Positions 16,659 to 26,786 are shown, counted from the stretch's first letter. The stretch: DNA of 64,000 nucleotides from Arthrobacter sp. SLBN-112 (GCF_030944625.1 NZ_JAUSXY010000001.1:186001-250000); one strand, 5' to 3'. A program made the numbers and translations. Notes: generated from the letters alone by a model not told the origin.

Positions 16659-17209
16659 TGGGATGTTCCTTCCGCGGCGAGAGAGCGTGCCCCTTCAATG
16701 TACCGGGAAGTAACGTGCCGCTGCGCCGCGCGGGTGACCAGTCCGCCGGCGGCGTAGAACCAGTTGGCGGGCTTGCTGAAAGCACGGATTCGAAGCCATA
16801 CCTCCCCCTGGCCGTTGATCTCCACTTCGAAGGACTCCTCGCCACGGGCGGGGTGGCCGGGCAGCGTACCGTAGCCAAAGCCGGCCGATTGCGGCCCATC
16901 CAGGTCCGCGGGCTCGTGGACCCACACCACCTGGCAGGGCGCATCCAGGCGGAAGGGCCCGACGCCGAATCCGCTCACCACGCGCGCACCGGGCACCGCC
17001 CTCGGCGACTTGGCACGGACCCGCAGGCCCGCCCGCCGCTGCAGTTCCCAGCCCAGGATGCCATCCGCGACGCGCCGGTAGGCCTCAAGCCCGGAGCCAA
17101 GGAGCGCCTCCTCCAGGACACGGTCATACCCGGCCGGCGCCGCGCCTGTTTCAGTGCTTCCAATACCGGGGTAATTAAGGCCGCCTGCCCCCTGTGCGTT
17201 GTCAGTCAT
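16655..17209 (-). CDS. DUF1990 family protein
   Basis: The protein has about 184 residues, with LNYPGIGSTETG near the start and the later segments RVVSGFGVGPFRLDAPCQVV and AGFGYGTLPGHPARGEESF, which are diagnostic of DUF1990. The function of the family is unknown. I take the ATG at 17209, which overlaps the upstream stop in ATGACTGA; an in-frame ATG at 17227 is possible. No signal peptide or membrane segment is clear. Confidence 0.83.
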   Translation of the reverse strand: MTDNAQGAGGLNYPGIGSTETGAAPAGYDRVLEEALLGSGLEAYRRVADGILGWELQRRAGLRVRAKSPRAVPGARVVSGFGVGPFRLDAPCQVVWVHEPADLDGPQSAGFGYGTLPGHPARGEESFEVEINGQGEVWLRIRAFSKPANWFYAAGGLVTRAAQRHVTSRYIEGARSLAAEGTSQ

Positions 17210-17615
17210 CACTGCCGGCCCTTTCAAGGCGCGCCCACCCCAGTTGCTCCTGCTGCTTCCGGCTCAGGCCGGCCACCACCAGGTCATACGAGTCCTCCAC
17301 CATGTCCCGGATCATCCCCGCAGGCAAGTTGCCGTCCAGGCGTACACCGTTCCAGTGCGTCTTGTTCATATGCCATGCGCCGGTGATCTCCGGGTGCACT
17401 GCGCGCAGCTGCACCGCCAGGGCCGGTTCGCACTTCAGGCTCACCGAAAAGTCGCGCTCATCCATGGTGGACACGGCAAACAGCTTGGCCTCGTGCCGGG
17501 TGCCCCCGGCAATGTGGGCACGGACCTTGAAGACTGAGGTTTCCGGTCCGAAAGGAAAATCCTCGTACGCTCCCGGAAACGAAAGGCAGATATTCCTCAG
17601 CTCAGTTGGGTCCAT
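17202..17615 (-). CDS. MmcQ/YjbR family protein
   Basis: The 137 residues fit the MmcQ/YjbR (CyaY-like fold) family: LRNICLSFPGAYEDFPFG at the N-terminus and HMNKTHWNGVRLDG near the C-terminus. Members are proposed DNA-binding proteins, but evidence is thin. It is the first gene of the operon with DUF1990 and the ABM protein, and is divergent from the oxygenase gene at 17661. Confidence 0.87.
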   Translation of the reverse strand: MDPTELRNICLSFPGAYEDFPFGPETSVFKVRAHIAGGTRHEAKLFAVSTMDERDFSVSLKCEPALAVQLRAVHPEITGAWHMNKTHWNGVRLDGNLPAGMIRDMVEDSYDLVVAGLSRKQQEQLGWARLERAGSDD

Positions 17616-17660
17616 GAAGGAAGCCTATAAAGCCGGCCTGCGCGGTGCTAGTCTGCGAGC

Positions 17661-18689
17661 ATGTCACACGACCAGGGCGCCATACCTGTTCTGGACCTGC
17701 GTTCCGCACGGCGGGCGGACGGCTCTTTCAGCCCGGAATTCATCGAACAGCTGCGTCACGCCACACACACTGTCGGGTTCTTCCAAATCACTGGATACGG
17801 CGGCCGGCCCGGGCAGGCCGAACAGCTCCTGGACATCATCCGGCGCTTCTTCAGCCTGCCCCTGGATGAACGGATGAAGCTGGACAACCGTTTGTCACCG
17901 CACTTCCGCGGCTACACCCGGATGGGCACGGAAATCACGCAGGGGCGTGCGGACGCCCGGGAGCAGATCGACTATTCGCCGGACCGCGAGCCGGTCACGG
18001 AGTTTCCGGCAGACCAGCCGTACTGGCTTTTGCAGGGCCCCAACCTCTGGCCCGGCGAGGCGTTCCCCGAACTCCGGCCGGCTGCCATGGAATGGGCCGC
18101 ACTGATGTCCGGTGTGGGCATGGAACTGCTGCGGGCCATTGCGGTCTCGCTGCAGCTGCCCGAAGACTACTTCGACGGACCTTTCCGGGATGCCCCCGCG
18201 TGGATGGGCAAGCTGGTGCACTATGTGGGCGGCGTGGTGGAAGCCGCGGGTGACCAGGGCGTGGGCTCGCACGCGGACTACGGCTTCGTAACCCTGTTGC
18301 TGCAGGACAATGTGGGGGGACTTGAAGTGCTGCCGCCGGGAACCAGCCGTTGGCTGCCGGTGGAACCGCTGCCGGGCGCGCTGGTGGTGAACCTGGGCGA
18401 GATGCTGGAAGTAGCCACCGAGGGGTACCTGGCTGCCACCATCCACCGAGTCCAGGCGCCGCCACCGGGCGTTGACCGCTACTCGGTACCGTTCTTCTGG
18501 TCGCCCCGGCTGGACGCGGTGATCCAGCCGGTCCCCCTGGCACCGGAACTGAAGGCCGCGGCACGAGGCATCACTGATGATCCGTCCAATCCCCTGTTGG
18601 CGTCCTTCGGCCTGAACATGCTCAAAGGACGCATGCGCGCGCACCCGGATGTCACCGAACGGCATTATCCGGAGCTGATGAAGCGCTAG
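17661..18689 (+). CDS. 2-oxoglutarate/Fe(II) oxygenase, isopenicillin N synthase-like
   Basis: The protein has 342 residues. An N-terminal DIOX_N-type domain (IPVLDLRSARRADG, TVGFFQITGYG) precedes the double-stranded beta-helix core with iron ligands His and Asp in GSHADYGFVTLLLQD and His in TIHRVQAP. The co-substrate-binding pair is in RYSVPFFWSP. It should hydroxylate or oxidise a small molecule; the substrate is unknown and no biosynthetic cluster surrounds it. It is convergent with the CoA-binding protein gene, overlapping by four bases. Confidence 0.9.
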   Translation: MSHDQGAIPVLDLRSARRADGSFSPEFIEQLRHATHTVGFFQITGYGGRPGQAEQLLDIIRRFFSLPLDERMKLDNRLSPHFRGYTRMGTEITQGRADAREQIDYSPDREPVTEFPADQPYWLLQGPNLWPGEAFPELRPAAMEWAALMSGVGMELLRAIAVSLQLPEDYFDGPFRDAPAWMGKLVHYVGGVVEAAGDQGVGSHADYGFVTLLLQDNVGGLEVLPPGTSRWLPVEPLPGALVVNLGEMLEVATEGYLAATIHRVQAPPPGVDRYSVPFFWSPRLDAVIQPVPLAPELKAAARGITDDPSNPLLASFGLNMLKGRMRAHPDVTERHYPELMKR

Positions 18690-19111
18690 AGGTTGTACTT
18701 CCAGGCCAGTTGCGCCGGGCAGGCGTTCATCACCACGTCCAGGCCTGCTGCCTTGGCGCGTTCCGCCGCGGCTTCGTCGATGACCCCCAGCTGCAGCCAG
18801 ACGGCTTTGGCGCCCGTGGCAATGGCCTGGTCCACCACGTCACCCACCCGCTGCGAGTTCACAAAGCAGTCCACGACGTCGATGGGCCGCTTTTCCGCAG
18901 GTATGTCGGCGAGGGTGCGGTACCCGGTTTCGCCGTGCACGGGTTCGCCGGGCAGGTTGACGGGGATGATTTCCATGCCGAGCTTGTCGCGGATGAACAG
19001 CGAGGTATCGTAGGCGGCGCGCCACTCATTGGTGGTCAGGCCCACGATGGCCCAGCGCCCCTGGGTACGCATGAGGCGTTCGATGACTGCGGGATCGTTG
19101 GTGTGGCCCAT
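18686..19111 (-). CDS. CoA-binding protein (YccU-like)
   Basis: This 141-residue single Rossmann-type CoA-binding domain has RWAIVGLTTNEWRAAYDTS, IIPVNLPGEP and AKAVWLQLGVIDEAAAERA, with MNACPAQLAW near the end. It is the stand-alone form of the domain found in acyl-CoA synthetases. Its role in cells is not defined. The start ATG at 19111 precedes a well-conserved N-terminus (HTNDPAVIERLM). Confidence 0.9.
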   Translation of the reverse strand: MGHTNDPAVIERLMRTQGRWAIVGLTTNEWRAAYDTSLFIRDKLGMEIIPVNLPGEPVHGETGYRTLADIPAEKRPIDVVDCFVNSQRVGDVVDQAIATGAKAVWLQLGVIDEAAAERAKAAGLDVVMNACPAQLAWKYNL

Positions 19112-19171
19112 GCGATCAGCCTACGCTGCGCTTTCGGGTCCGTCCGCCCCAGCCAATGTCGGGTTCCCGGT

Positions 19172-20089
19172 CTATTTCGCCGGGGATTCCGGCTTCCGGC
19201 CGCTGCCCTGGCCCGGCGCCTCGACCGCTGGGGCAGGCGCATCACCCGTCCTGGGCGCGGCTGCGCCTGGTCCGCCCTGGCCCGGTGCGGGGGTATCCGC
19301 CGCGGTCGCGTCCGGCTTGCCTGCTGCGGGCGTGCCCGTTGGTGCGGTGTCCGCCGCGGGTGCGGCACCGCCGTCGTTCTGGCTCCGGCCCTTCCCGTCC
19401 GTCCCGCCTCCCGCGGCAGCGGGCAACGCCGCCCCTGCCGGTCCCGGCACACAGGCTCCCTGGCCGCTGCCGGCGTCGTGCCTGGCGGGTCCGCCGCAGC
19501 TTCGCAAGCCGCCGTGGCCGGTCACTCCGGCGGGGTCTTCCAGAAGCCGGGACGACCGGCTTCCGGCATGCGTGGCCGCAGCGGGTGCAACTGACGAAAC
19601 CGGATCCGGGATGTCCCCGCCGGCGGCAAGCCACGGCGACGTGTCACCGCCCCCAGCGGCCGATGCACTGGCCGACGGCGCACTCCACGGGGGAGTCCAG
19701 TCCGCCAGCAATTGCTGCATCGTTCCGCTCCCGGGTGCGGAGGTGCTGGCGGCCACACCGCCAACGCCCAATCCCATCCCGGCCACCAGAACCAGGCCCA
19801 GCGCGGTGGGGCGGTGGCGCCGCCGCCGGCGGCGCGTGAGGTCGTCGTCCGGCTGCTCCGGGGATGGAGGATGTTCCACGGCCGGAGGATGTTCCACGGC
19901 GTCTCCGTCTCCGGCCGTGCCGGCTGGAGCCAGCAGAGCGGCGAGTTCCGCGCCGGGTGCGGGCGCGGGGAGCGATGCCAGCGCACCAAGTGAGAGCAGC
20001 GCGTCGCGGAGGTCCGGGTCGTCACCGCAACCGGCGTCCTGGAGCATGTCGTCGACAAGGGAGACAAGGTTCCCTGATGGTGGCGTCAT
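19172..20089 (-). CDS. Probable membrane-anchored partner (anti-sigma-like) of the ECF sigma factor
   Basis: The 305-residue protein begins in an ATGA overlap with the sigma-factor gene. The N-terminal part is an acidic cytoplasmic stretch (VSLVDDMLQDAGCGDDPDL), then a run of arginines and one hydrophobic helix (PTALGLVLVAGMGLGVGGVA, about residues 93-112). The last 190 residues are Ala/Pro/Gly-rich and predicted outside. Position and topology suggest an anti-sigma factor, but I see no HxxxCxxC zinc motif, so this is inference. The exported part looks disordered. Confidence 0.68.
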   Translation of the reverse strand: MTPPSGNLVSLVDDMLQDAGCGDDPDLRDALLSLGALASLPAPAPGAELAALLAPAGTAGDGDAVEHPPAVEHPPSPEQPDDDLTRRRRRRHRPTALGLVLVAGMGLGVGGVAASTSAPGSGTMQQLLADWTPPWSAPSASASAAGGGDTSPWLAAGGDIPDPVSSVAPAAATHAGSRSSRLLEDPAGVTGHGGLRSCGGPARHDAGSGQGACVPGPAGAALPAAAGGGTDGKGRSQNDGGAAPAADTAPTGTPAAGKPDATAADTPAPGQGGPGAAAPRTGDAPAPAVEAPGQGSGRKPESPAK

Positions 20090-20637
20090 GGCGCGAGGTA
20101 CTCCTTCACTGCGGCGAGGTCCCGGAGTTTGAGCAGCGCACGGCGCTGGAGCTGCTTCACGGAGCCGGCGCTCTTATTCATGGCCTCCGCCGTCTCTTCC
20201 ACGGTCAGGCCTCCCACCAAACGAAGCGAGAGTACTTCGCGCTGGTCTTGGGGCAGTCCGGACAGGAGTCCCCGGACCTCACCGGGCGAGATGTTTTGCA
20301 GAGCTTCTTTTTCGGCCGAGGTCTCTTCGCGCTGGTCGAGTTCGGGCTCGAACGGCAGCTTTACCGGGTGACGGCTTTGGCGCCGGTGATCGTCCACCAT
20401 GCGGGCGTGGGCAACGCTGAAGATGAACGTCCGCAGCCCGGCCTTTCCTCCACGCACGGTGTCCAGGCGGGGCAGGACGGAAAGGAACACTTCCTGCATG
20501 GCCGCCTCCGGATCCTCGACGCCACGGGCCGCAAGGTAGCCCAGGACTTGTGATGCGTACGTTTTGTAGACGAGGCTGAGGGCAGCAGGTCCGGGGACGG
20601 CGTGGTCCGGGGCCGCATCTGTCTGTGCATCGGTCAC
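20086..20637 (-). CDS. ECF-type RNA polymerase sigma factor
   Basis: This sigma-70 family factor has regions 2 and 4 only: region 2 around LGYLAARGVEDPEAAMQEVF and FIFSVAHARMVDDHRR, and region 4 around LSGLPQDQREVLSLRLVGGL with the HTH VEETAEAMNKSAGSVKQLQR. It redirects polymerase to a small regulon, probably on an envelope signal given the membrane partner encoded next. The GTG at 20637 is taken as start; a TTG at 20673 in the same frame would add 12 residues, and neither has a strong ribosome site. Confidence 0.88.
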   Translation of the reverse strand: MTDAQTDAAPDHAVPGPAALSLVYKTYASQVLGYLAARGVEDPEAAMQEVFLSVLPRLDTVRGGKAGLRTFIFSVAHARMVDDHRRQSRHPVKLPFEPELDQREETSAEKEALQNISPGEVRGLLSGLPQDQREVLSLRLVGGLTVEETAEAMNKSAGSVKQLQRRALLKLRDLAAVKEYLAP

Positions 20638-20867
20638 TGACGTGGTGCTTTCAATCAAAAAGGGCGTCGGCAAAGGAAGCGTCTCACATGGATCCGGAAC
20701 GCTGCTCTTACTTTACCCTTCGGTAACCTCGCTGGCCGGTGACCGCCACGGGACGCCGCCCGCGCAGCGGCCTTGCCAAGAGATCAAAAGGGCCGGCCTG
20801 GAACGTGATGGGGGACAGGTTCCAGACCGGCACTTCATAGGGGTAATCGCTGCGGACCCCGGAAGGG

Positions 20868-21266
20868 TTACGCCCGCCCAAAAGTTTTTTTGAATTTTTT
20901 TCGGCCGGTCCTCAGCGGGCTGCCGTCCTGCTCCAACGCGGCGCCGTGGCCTGCCTCCGCGGCGCCTTCGCCAGTGCGTAGGCGTGCAGCCTCACCAGGC
21001 AGCCGCTGGTCATCGCAAGCGGGCACGACGACGGCGGGGAGCTCGTCTGGAACAGCGTTGGCGGCGGGACGGGACTCTCCCCCGGTGGGGCTGAGATCGG
21101 TCACCAGGCCTGTCCCGGCACATTCACGCACTGCTGCGATACCCGCAGCTACCGCAGCTTTGTCCTCGAACCCTTGCGAGACAGCCATGACCGACCCGTC
21201 GGGCCCCAGCAGCCGGAACCTGTAGAGCATCTCCGGATCAAGAAAAACTTCGAAGTTTCCTGCCAC
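20868..21266 (-). CDS. YegP/DUF1508 family protein
   Basis: The 132-residue protein opens with AGNFEVFLDPEMLYRFRLLG, the DUF1508 hallmark, followed by SQGFEDKAAVAAGIAAVREC. Only one such repeat is seen. The tail is basic (GRKKFKKTFGRA). The start is the GTG at 21266 with AAGGA six bases ahead; the open frame extends far upstream but only through non-coding-like sequence. Function unknown. The gene stands alone between the sigma factor and purA. Confidence 0.75.
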   Translation of the reverse strand: MAGNFEVFLDPEMLYRFRLLGPDGSVMAVSQGFEDKAAVAAGIAAVRECAGTGLVTDLSPTGGESRPAANAVPDELPAVVVPACDDQRLPGEAARLRTGEGAAEAGHGAALEQDGSPLRTGRKKFKKTFGRA

Positions 21267-21464
21267 GGCATGTCCTTCCGGTCTGGTGTCTTCAACCGGC
21301 GACGGCTCTCTGCGGGGTGCATCCCTGCACCGCCAAAAAGCATGTTGGAACCGTCCGCTGATCAGTTCAAATGGTGTTAACGAGTCTGGCTGCGGCGCCT
21401 GCAGGCCTACAAGCCCTGTCGCGTTAAGCCTGTGTAAATTACTGCCCACGCCGGCAAACGCCAG

Positions 21465-21495
21465 CGGCGGCCCACCTGCAAAAGGTGGGCCGCCG
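21465..21495 (-). terminator. Hairpin after purA
   Basis: A 13-bp perfect stem (21465-21477 with 21483-21495) and a GCAAA loop lie 31 bases beyond the purA stop. T runs are weak, so termination may depend on stem strength. Confidence 0.7.
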
Positions 21496-21525
21496 CCGTC
21501 GTCTGCCGTGTTCCGGACCAACGTG

Positions 21526-22815
21526 TCAGTCGTTGATGAGGTCGTTCACCACGATGGTCTGGTCCCGGTCCGGGCCAACGCCAATAGCGGAGAACCGGGT
21601 TCCGGACAGCTTCTCCAGCGCCAGCACGTAGTTCCTGGCGTTTTCCGGGAGGTCCGCGAGGGTGCGGGCAGCGGTGATGTCCTCGGTCCAGCCGTCGAAG
21701 TACTCGAAGATGGGCTTGGCGTGGTGGAATTCGGTCTGCGTCATGGGCATCTCGTCGTGGCGGACGCCGTCAACGTCGTAGGCCACGCACACAGGGATCT
21801 GTTCGATGCCGGTCAGTACGTCCAGCTTGGTCACGAAGTAGTCCGTGAAGCCGTTCACGCGGGACGCATGGCGGGCCAGGACGGCGTCGTACCAGCCGCA
21901 GCGGCGCGGGCGCCCGGTGTTGACGCCGAACTCACCGCCGGTTTTCTGCAGGTACATGCCCATCTCGTCGAAGAGTTCGGTGGGGAACGGGCCCGCACCC
22001 ACGCGGGTGGTGTAGGCCTTGATGATGCCGATGGAGCGGGAGATCCGGGTGGGACCGATGCCGGAGCCCACTGATGCGCCGCCCGCGGTCGGGTTCGAGG
22101 AGGTCACGAACGGGTAGGTTCCGTGGTCGACGTCCAGGAACGTGGCCTGGCCGCCTTCCATCAGGACTACCTTGCCCTCATCCAGGGCGGTGTTCAGGAC
22201 CAGCGTGCTGTCGATGACCAGCGGGCGGAGGCGGTCGGCAAAGGACAGGAAGTACTCAACGATCTCGTCCACCACAACACCGCGGCGGTTGTAGACCTTG
22301 ACCAGGAGTTCGTTCTTCTGGCGCAGCGAGCCTTCCACCTTCTGGCGAAGGATGGACTCGTCGAAGACGTCCTGGACACGGATGCCCAGCCGGGCCACCT
22401 TGTCCATGTAGGCGGGGCCAATGCCGCGGCCGGTGGTTCCGATGGCGCGGCTGCCGAGGAAGCGTTCGGTCACTTTGTCCAGCACCTGGTGGTACGGGGC
22501 CACCAGGTGGGCGTTGGCGGATACGCGCAGCCGCGAGGTATCGGCGCCGCGGGCCTGGAGTCCCTCGATCTCCTGGAAAAGGGCTTCGAGGTTCACCACG
22601 CAGCCATTGCCGATGATGGGGACCGCGTTGGGGCTGAGAATGCCTGCCGGCAGCAGTTTGAGTTCGTACTTTTCACCGCCTACGACGACGGTGTGCCCGG
22701 CGTTGTTGCCGCCGTTGGGCTTGACGACGTAATCAACACGGCCGCCCAGAAGGTCGGTGGCCTTGCCTTTTCCTTCGTCGCCCCACTGGGCTCCTACGAT
22801 CACAATTGCTGGCAT
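21526..22815 (-). CDS. purA: Adenylosuccinate synthetase
   Basis: The 429 residues match the normal family length. The protein joins IMP and aspartate using GTP on the way to AMP. Motifs include the N-terminal [18 protein letters not shown] (catalytic Asp and P loop), [25 protein letters not shown] and the C-terminal [10 protein letters not shown]. The ATG at 22815 has GGGGGAGGA upstream; the longer open frame to 23049 is not coding. purA is alone, as is common. Confidence 0.96.
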   Translation of the reverse strand: MPAIVIVGAQWGDEGKGKATDLLGGRVDYVVKPNGGNNAGHTVVVGGEKYELKLLPAGILSPNAVPIIGNGCVVNLEALFQEIEGLQARGADTSRLRVSANAHLVAPYHQVLDKVTERFLGSRAIGTTGRGIGPAYMDKVARLGIRVQDVFDESILRQKVEGSLRQKNELLVKVYNRRGVVVDEIVEYFLSFADRLRPLVIDSTLVLNTALDEGKVVLMEGGQATFLDVDHGTYPFVTSSNPTAGGASVGSGIGPTRISRSIGIIKAYTTRVGAGPFPTELFDEMGMYLQKTGGEFGVNTGRPRRCGWYDAVLARHASRVNGFTDYFVTKLDVLTGIEQIPVCVAYDVDGVRHDEMPMTQTEFHHAKPIFEYFDGWTEDITAARTLADLPENARNYVLALEKLSGTRFSAIGVGPDRDQTIVVNDLIND

Positions 22816-23082
22816 GGGATCCTCCCCCATTCGTTCGGGCTGCCCGGGTCCGGCCGCGGGGAGCGGACCTGCGCAGCGCCGTTCATGAGAATGCCCCGAA
22901 CAGACCGGCCTTCGCCGGACCGCAAGGCGGCGCAGCGACGCAAGAGTTCCGGGGCTCTTACCACCCAAGTTTAGCGGATCAGGCACTTTGTCCACTCGAT
23001 GGGCCCGCCGCGGCCCCGCAATGGCGGTCCGCCACATTCTGAACCGCATTTGCCCCTGACCACGCTCCTGGATTTAAGTGGG
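22816..23082. other. Divergent promoter region between purA and the riboswitch-controlled gene
   Basis: About 270 bases without a gene. It must hold the purA promoter on one strand and the leader promoter for the SAM riboswitch on the other. I could not assign convincing -35/-10 boxes or operator palindromes in it. Confidence 0.5.
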
Positions 23083-23085
23083 AGT

Positions 23086-23188
23086 GGACCATCCGGAGCG
23101 GCTGAGAGACCTGGCTCAATGACGCCGCAGCAACCACGGCCCGGCAGGAAAGCTGCCGGCCGAAGGTGCTACTGCCAGGACCGATGGA
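23086..23188 (+). promoter_or_regulatory. SAM riboswitch (S-box/SAM-I type)
   Basis: The conserved order of SAM-I elements is present: a CCATC...CCGATGG closing helix, GGCTGAGAGACCTGGCTC, ATGACGCCGCAGCAACC, a variable GC stem (CCCGGCAGG/AGCTGCCGG) and AAGGTGCTACTGCC. It ends about 15 bases before the start codon of a methionine-synthase-like gene and overlaps its ribosome site region. High S-adenosylmethionine should shut the gene down, here plausibly by hiding the ribosome site. Confidence 0.9.
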
Positions 23189-23202
23189 AGGAAGATTCCA
23201 GC

Positions 23203-24411
23203 ATGCCCCTGAACACCGACCACATTCGCGCCACCCACGCCGGGTCCTTGCCCCGCACCCCTGAACTCATCGCGGCCAACACCGCAAAAGAATCCGACGG
23301 CATCACTCCGGCGTTCCTGGAGCTCCTGGAGAACTCCGTTGTGGACGTGGTCCAGCGCCAGAAGGACCTGGGAGTCGACATCCCCAACGACGGCGAGTAC
23401 GGGCACACGATGTCCAACTCCGTTGATTACGGGGCCTGGTGGAACTACTCCTTTGCCCGGCTCGGCGGCCTGGAGCCAACCAACGTGGACCGCTGGGCAG
23501 AAGCCGATGTCCGGCGTTCCTCCCCCGGAAACGTTGTCCTGACGTCATTCCCCGACCGGCGCGACCGGCAGGCGTTCAATGAGGCATACAACGACCCCTC
23601 CTCAGGGATCCTGGCGCACCGGAAGAGCGTGTCCCAGCCCAAGATCGCCGGGCCCCTGACCTACACCGGCCATGACCTGGTGGCCTCGGACATCAAGAAC
23701 CTGAAGACCGGGCTCGCCGCGGCCGGCCTCGCTGAGGGATTCGTGGCCTCGCTCTCCCCCGGTTCCTGCGCCCGCGTAGCCAACGAGTACTACAAGAGCG
23801 ATGAGGAACTTGTCTACGCCTGCGCCGATGCCATGCGCGAGGAATACAAGGCCATCATCGACGCCGGCCTGACGGTCCAGCTCGACGATCCGTCCCTGGC
23901 CGAAAGCTGGGACCAGATCAACCCGGAGCCGTCCCTGGAGGACTACCTGAAGTTCATCCAGCTGCGTGTGGAGGCCACCAACTGGGCGTTGCGGGACCTC
24001 CCGCAGGAACAGATCCGCTTGCACGTTTGCTGGGGCTCCTGGCACGGCCCGCACACCACGGACATCCCGCTCGCTGACATCATCGGCTCCGTACTTCAGG
24101 TCAATGCCGGCGCGTACTCCTTCGAGGCCGCCAATGTCCGGCACGAACACGAATGGCGGGTATGGGAAGAGACCACACTTCCCGAGGGCAAAGTGATCAT
24201 CCCCGGCGTCGTCTCGCACGCCACCAATGTGGTGGAGCACCCGGACGTGGTGGCGGACCGCATTGTCCGTTTTGCCGAGCTGGTGGGCCGGGAAAGCGTC
24301 ATCGCATCGACCGACTGCGGCCTGGGCGGCAGGGTGCACCCGCAGATCGCGTACGCCAAACTGGAGGCTCTTGGCGAGGGTGCTCGCCGCGCCACGAAGC
24401 GCCTCTGGTAG
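23203..24411 (+). CDS. Cobalamin-independent methionine synthase-like protein (MetE C-terminal domain family)
   Basis: The 402-residue protein corresponds to the catalytic half of MetE: ATHAGSLPRTPEL at the start, GEYGHTM, the substrate loop LDDPSLAESWDQIN and the zinc-type region with HVCWGSWHGPHTTD, then STDCGLGGRVHPQIAYAKL. The N-terminal MetE half is absent, as in the MetE-II or core-MetE-like group. It probably transfers a methyl group to homocysteine; the donor is not certain. The ATG at 23203 has GGAAGGAAGA upstream. The SAM riboswitch directly upstream supports a role in methionine supply. Confidence 0.9.
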   Translation: MPLNTDHIRATHAGSLPRTPELIAANTAKESDGITPAFLELLENSVVDVVQRQKDLGVDIPNDGEYGHTMSNSVDYGAWWNYSFARLGGLEPTNVDRWAEADVRRSSPGNVVLTSFPDRRDRQAFNEAYNDPSSGILAHRKSVSQPKIAGPLTYTGHDLVASDIKNLKTGLAAAGLAEGFVASLSPGSCARVANEYYKSDEELVYACADAMREEYKAIIDAGLTVQLDDPSLAESWDQINPEPSLEDYLKFIQLRVEATNWALRDLPQEQIRLHVCWGSWHGPHTTDIPLADIIGSVLQVNAGAYSFEAANVRHEHEWRVWEETTLPEGKVIIPGVVSHATNVVEHPDVVADRIVRFAELVGRESVIASTDCGLGGRVHPQIAYAKLEALGEGARRATKRLW

Positions 24412-24436
24412 CTTTCCTCCCGTTCCGGACACGACC

Positions 24437-24480
24437 GCCGGTCCAATGCGCCACGAATGAGGTGCGCTGGACCGGCGTTT
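24437..24480 (+). terminator. Terminator after the MetE-like gene
   Basis: The arms 24437-24452 and 24461-24476 (GCCGGTCC.../...GGACCGGC) pair with a few mismatches around an 8-base loop. GTTTCGTTT follows on the plus strand. Termination is likely. Confidence 0.75.
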
Positions 24481-24622
24481 CGTTTCCCCGGGCTTGGTAA
24501 ACTTACAGAGGCCGACCCGGAATCGGCCCACCCCAACTAACCACCGTTGATGAGCCGCGCCGGCGTGCGCCCATTTTCACCGGTGGACGCAACATCAATC
24601 CCCGCAGGAGAACCAGCCCTTC

Positions 24623-25255
24623 ATGACCGCACTGGCCCCCGAAACATTCCACGAACAGCTCATGAGCCGCCGCTACGAAGACAGCGTTGCCGCTGTCAAC
24701 GAGCTGTGTGATTCCCTGCAGGAAGCAAAGCCCGGAACCGTGGTGCCCTACGTGGACCCAATGCACGATGTTGAGGAATGCCGCATCATCAGCCTGTACT
24801 CCAACATTGGCGAGATGGACCCGTCCGGTTTCATCACCGCCGGTGACCAGGACGCCGCTACCCGCATGCTCGGCATCCAGTGGAAGCTGGGCCTGCGCCC
24901 GGAATTCGTGATGCCCTGGAACGTGCACCCGTGGCACGTCCCAGGCGTTGCCAACGGCAAATTCACCCCGGACCAGGTGCAGGCAGGTTTGAAGCCGCTG
25001 CTGAAGTTCCTGGCCCTCGTCCCGCGCGCCTCGGTGATCGTGGCGCACGGCACCGAGGCCAACCGCCTGGCAAACCTGCTGCTGAAGACCGAAGTCCCCT
25101 TGCTGTGGCGCCGCGGCCTGAAGACCTACAAGGTCCGTTCCCTGAGCGGACGCGCCTTCGCAGGCTCCCCGGCGCGCCAGGAGGAGTTCCTGGAGGACAT
25201 GCGGACGGCCTACGCGGACGCCATGGCACGCACGGGCATCGCGAACGTGGCATAG
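24623..25255 (+). CDS. Uracil-DNA glycosylase superfamily protein
   Basis: This 210-residue protein contains VMPWNVHPWHVPG, comparable to the first glycosylase motif, and VIVAHGTEANRLANLLL near the position of the second. Actinobacterial homologues are usually annotated as uracil-DNA glycosylases, but the usual water-activating GEAPG-type motif and an iron-sulfur cluster are not seen, so activity is uncertain. The ATG at 24623 follows AGGAGAACC. It is a single gene with a terminator on each side. Confidence 0.6.
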   Translation: MTALAPETFHEQLMSRRYEDSVAAVNELCDSLQEAKPGTVVPYVDPMHDVEECRIISLYSNIGEMDPSGFITAGDQDAATRMLGIQWKLGLRPEFVMPWNVHPWHVPGVANGKFTPDQVQAGLKPLLKFLALVPRASVIVAHGTEANRLANLLLKTEVPLLWRRGLKTYKVRSLSGRAFAGSPARQEEFLEDMRTAYADAMARTGIANVA

Positions 25256-25274
25256 CCAACAGCTTCAAACAGAC

Positions 25275-25320
25275 GACGGCGGGTTGTCACCTTTCCAAAG
25301 AAAGGTGACCACCCGCCGTC
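25275..25320. terminator. Bidirectional terminator hairpin
   Basis: Arms of 21 bases (25275-25295 and 25300-25320) pair with one mismatch around CAAA. The hairpin lies between convergent genes ending at 25255 and 25344. T tracts are weak on both sides. Confidence 0.8.
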
Positions 25321-25343
25321 GGGCGTTTAAAGCCTGGGAATCT

Positions 25344-25766
25344 TTAGGTGCCCTCGATGGCTGCTTTGGCTGCGGGATCGGAGTCGTTCAGGAACTTTTC
25401 GATCCGTTCCGGCTCGTCAGCTTCCCCGATAGCCGATGAGGCCCTGCCCAGGGAGTAGAGCGCCCGCAGGAACCCGCGGTTTGGCTCGTGCTCCCACGGG
25501 ATGGGACCGACGCCGCGCCAGCCGTTGCGGCGCAGCGCGTCCAGCCCGCGGTGATAGCCCACCCGGGCGTAGGCGTAGGAGTCGATGGTGCGGCCCTCGG
25601 TCCACGCCTCCTCAGCCAGGATCGCCCACAGCAGCGAAGACGTGGGGTGCTTCTCCACCAGGTCCAGGGCCTCCTGGCCGTTCTCCAGCTGCCCGTTCAC
25701 CTCGGTTTCGGCAGGCAGGAGTGTGGGCTCCGGCCCCATCAGGTTCCTGCGGAACTCATCCGACAT
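25344..25766 (-). CDS. DUF3151 family protein
   Basis: This 140-residue helical protein has the DUF3151 core EKHPTSSLLWAILAEEAW, SYAYARVGYHRGLDALR and GVGPIPWEHEPNRGFLRAL. The family is actinobacterial with no known function; the repeating helices resemble a TPR fold. Its ATG at 25766 abuts the fba stop codon with no gap, so the two genes are translated from one message. Confidence 0.9.
   Translation of the reverse strand: MSDEFRRNLMGPEPTLLPAETEVNGQLENGQEALDLVEKHPTSSLLWAILAEEAWTEGRTIDSYAYARVGYHRGLDALRRNGWRGVGPIPWEHEPNRGFLRALYSLGRASSAIGEADEPERIEKFLNDSDPAAKAAIEGT

Positions 25767-26786
<1,020 letters not shown>

Noticed and set aside
20638..20867. Promoter of the ECF sigma gene
   Set aside because: No convincing ECF-type GGAAC-N16-CGT pattern was found in the right orientation, so no site is reported.
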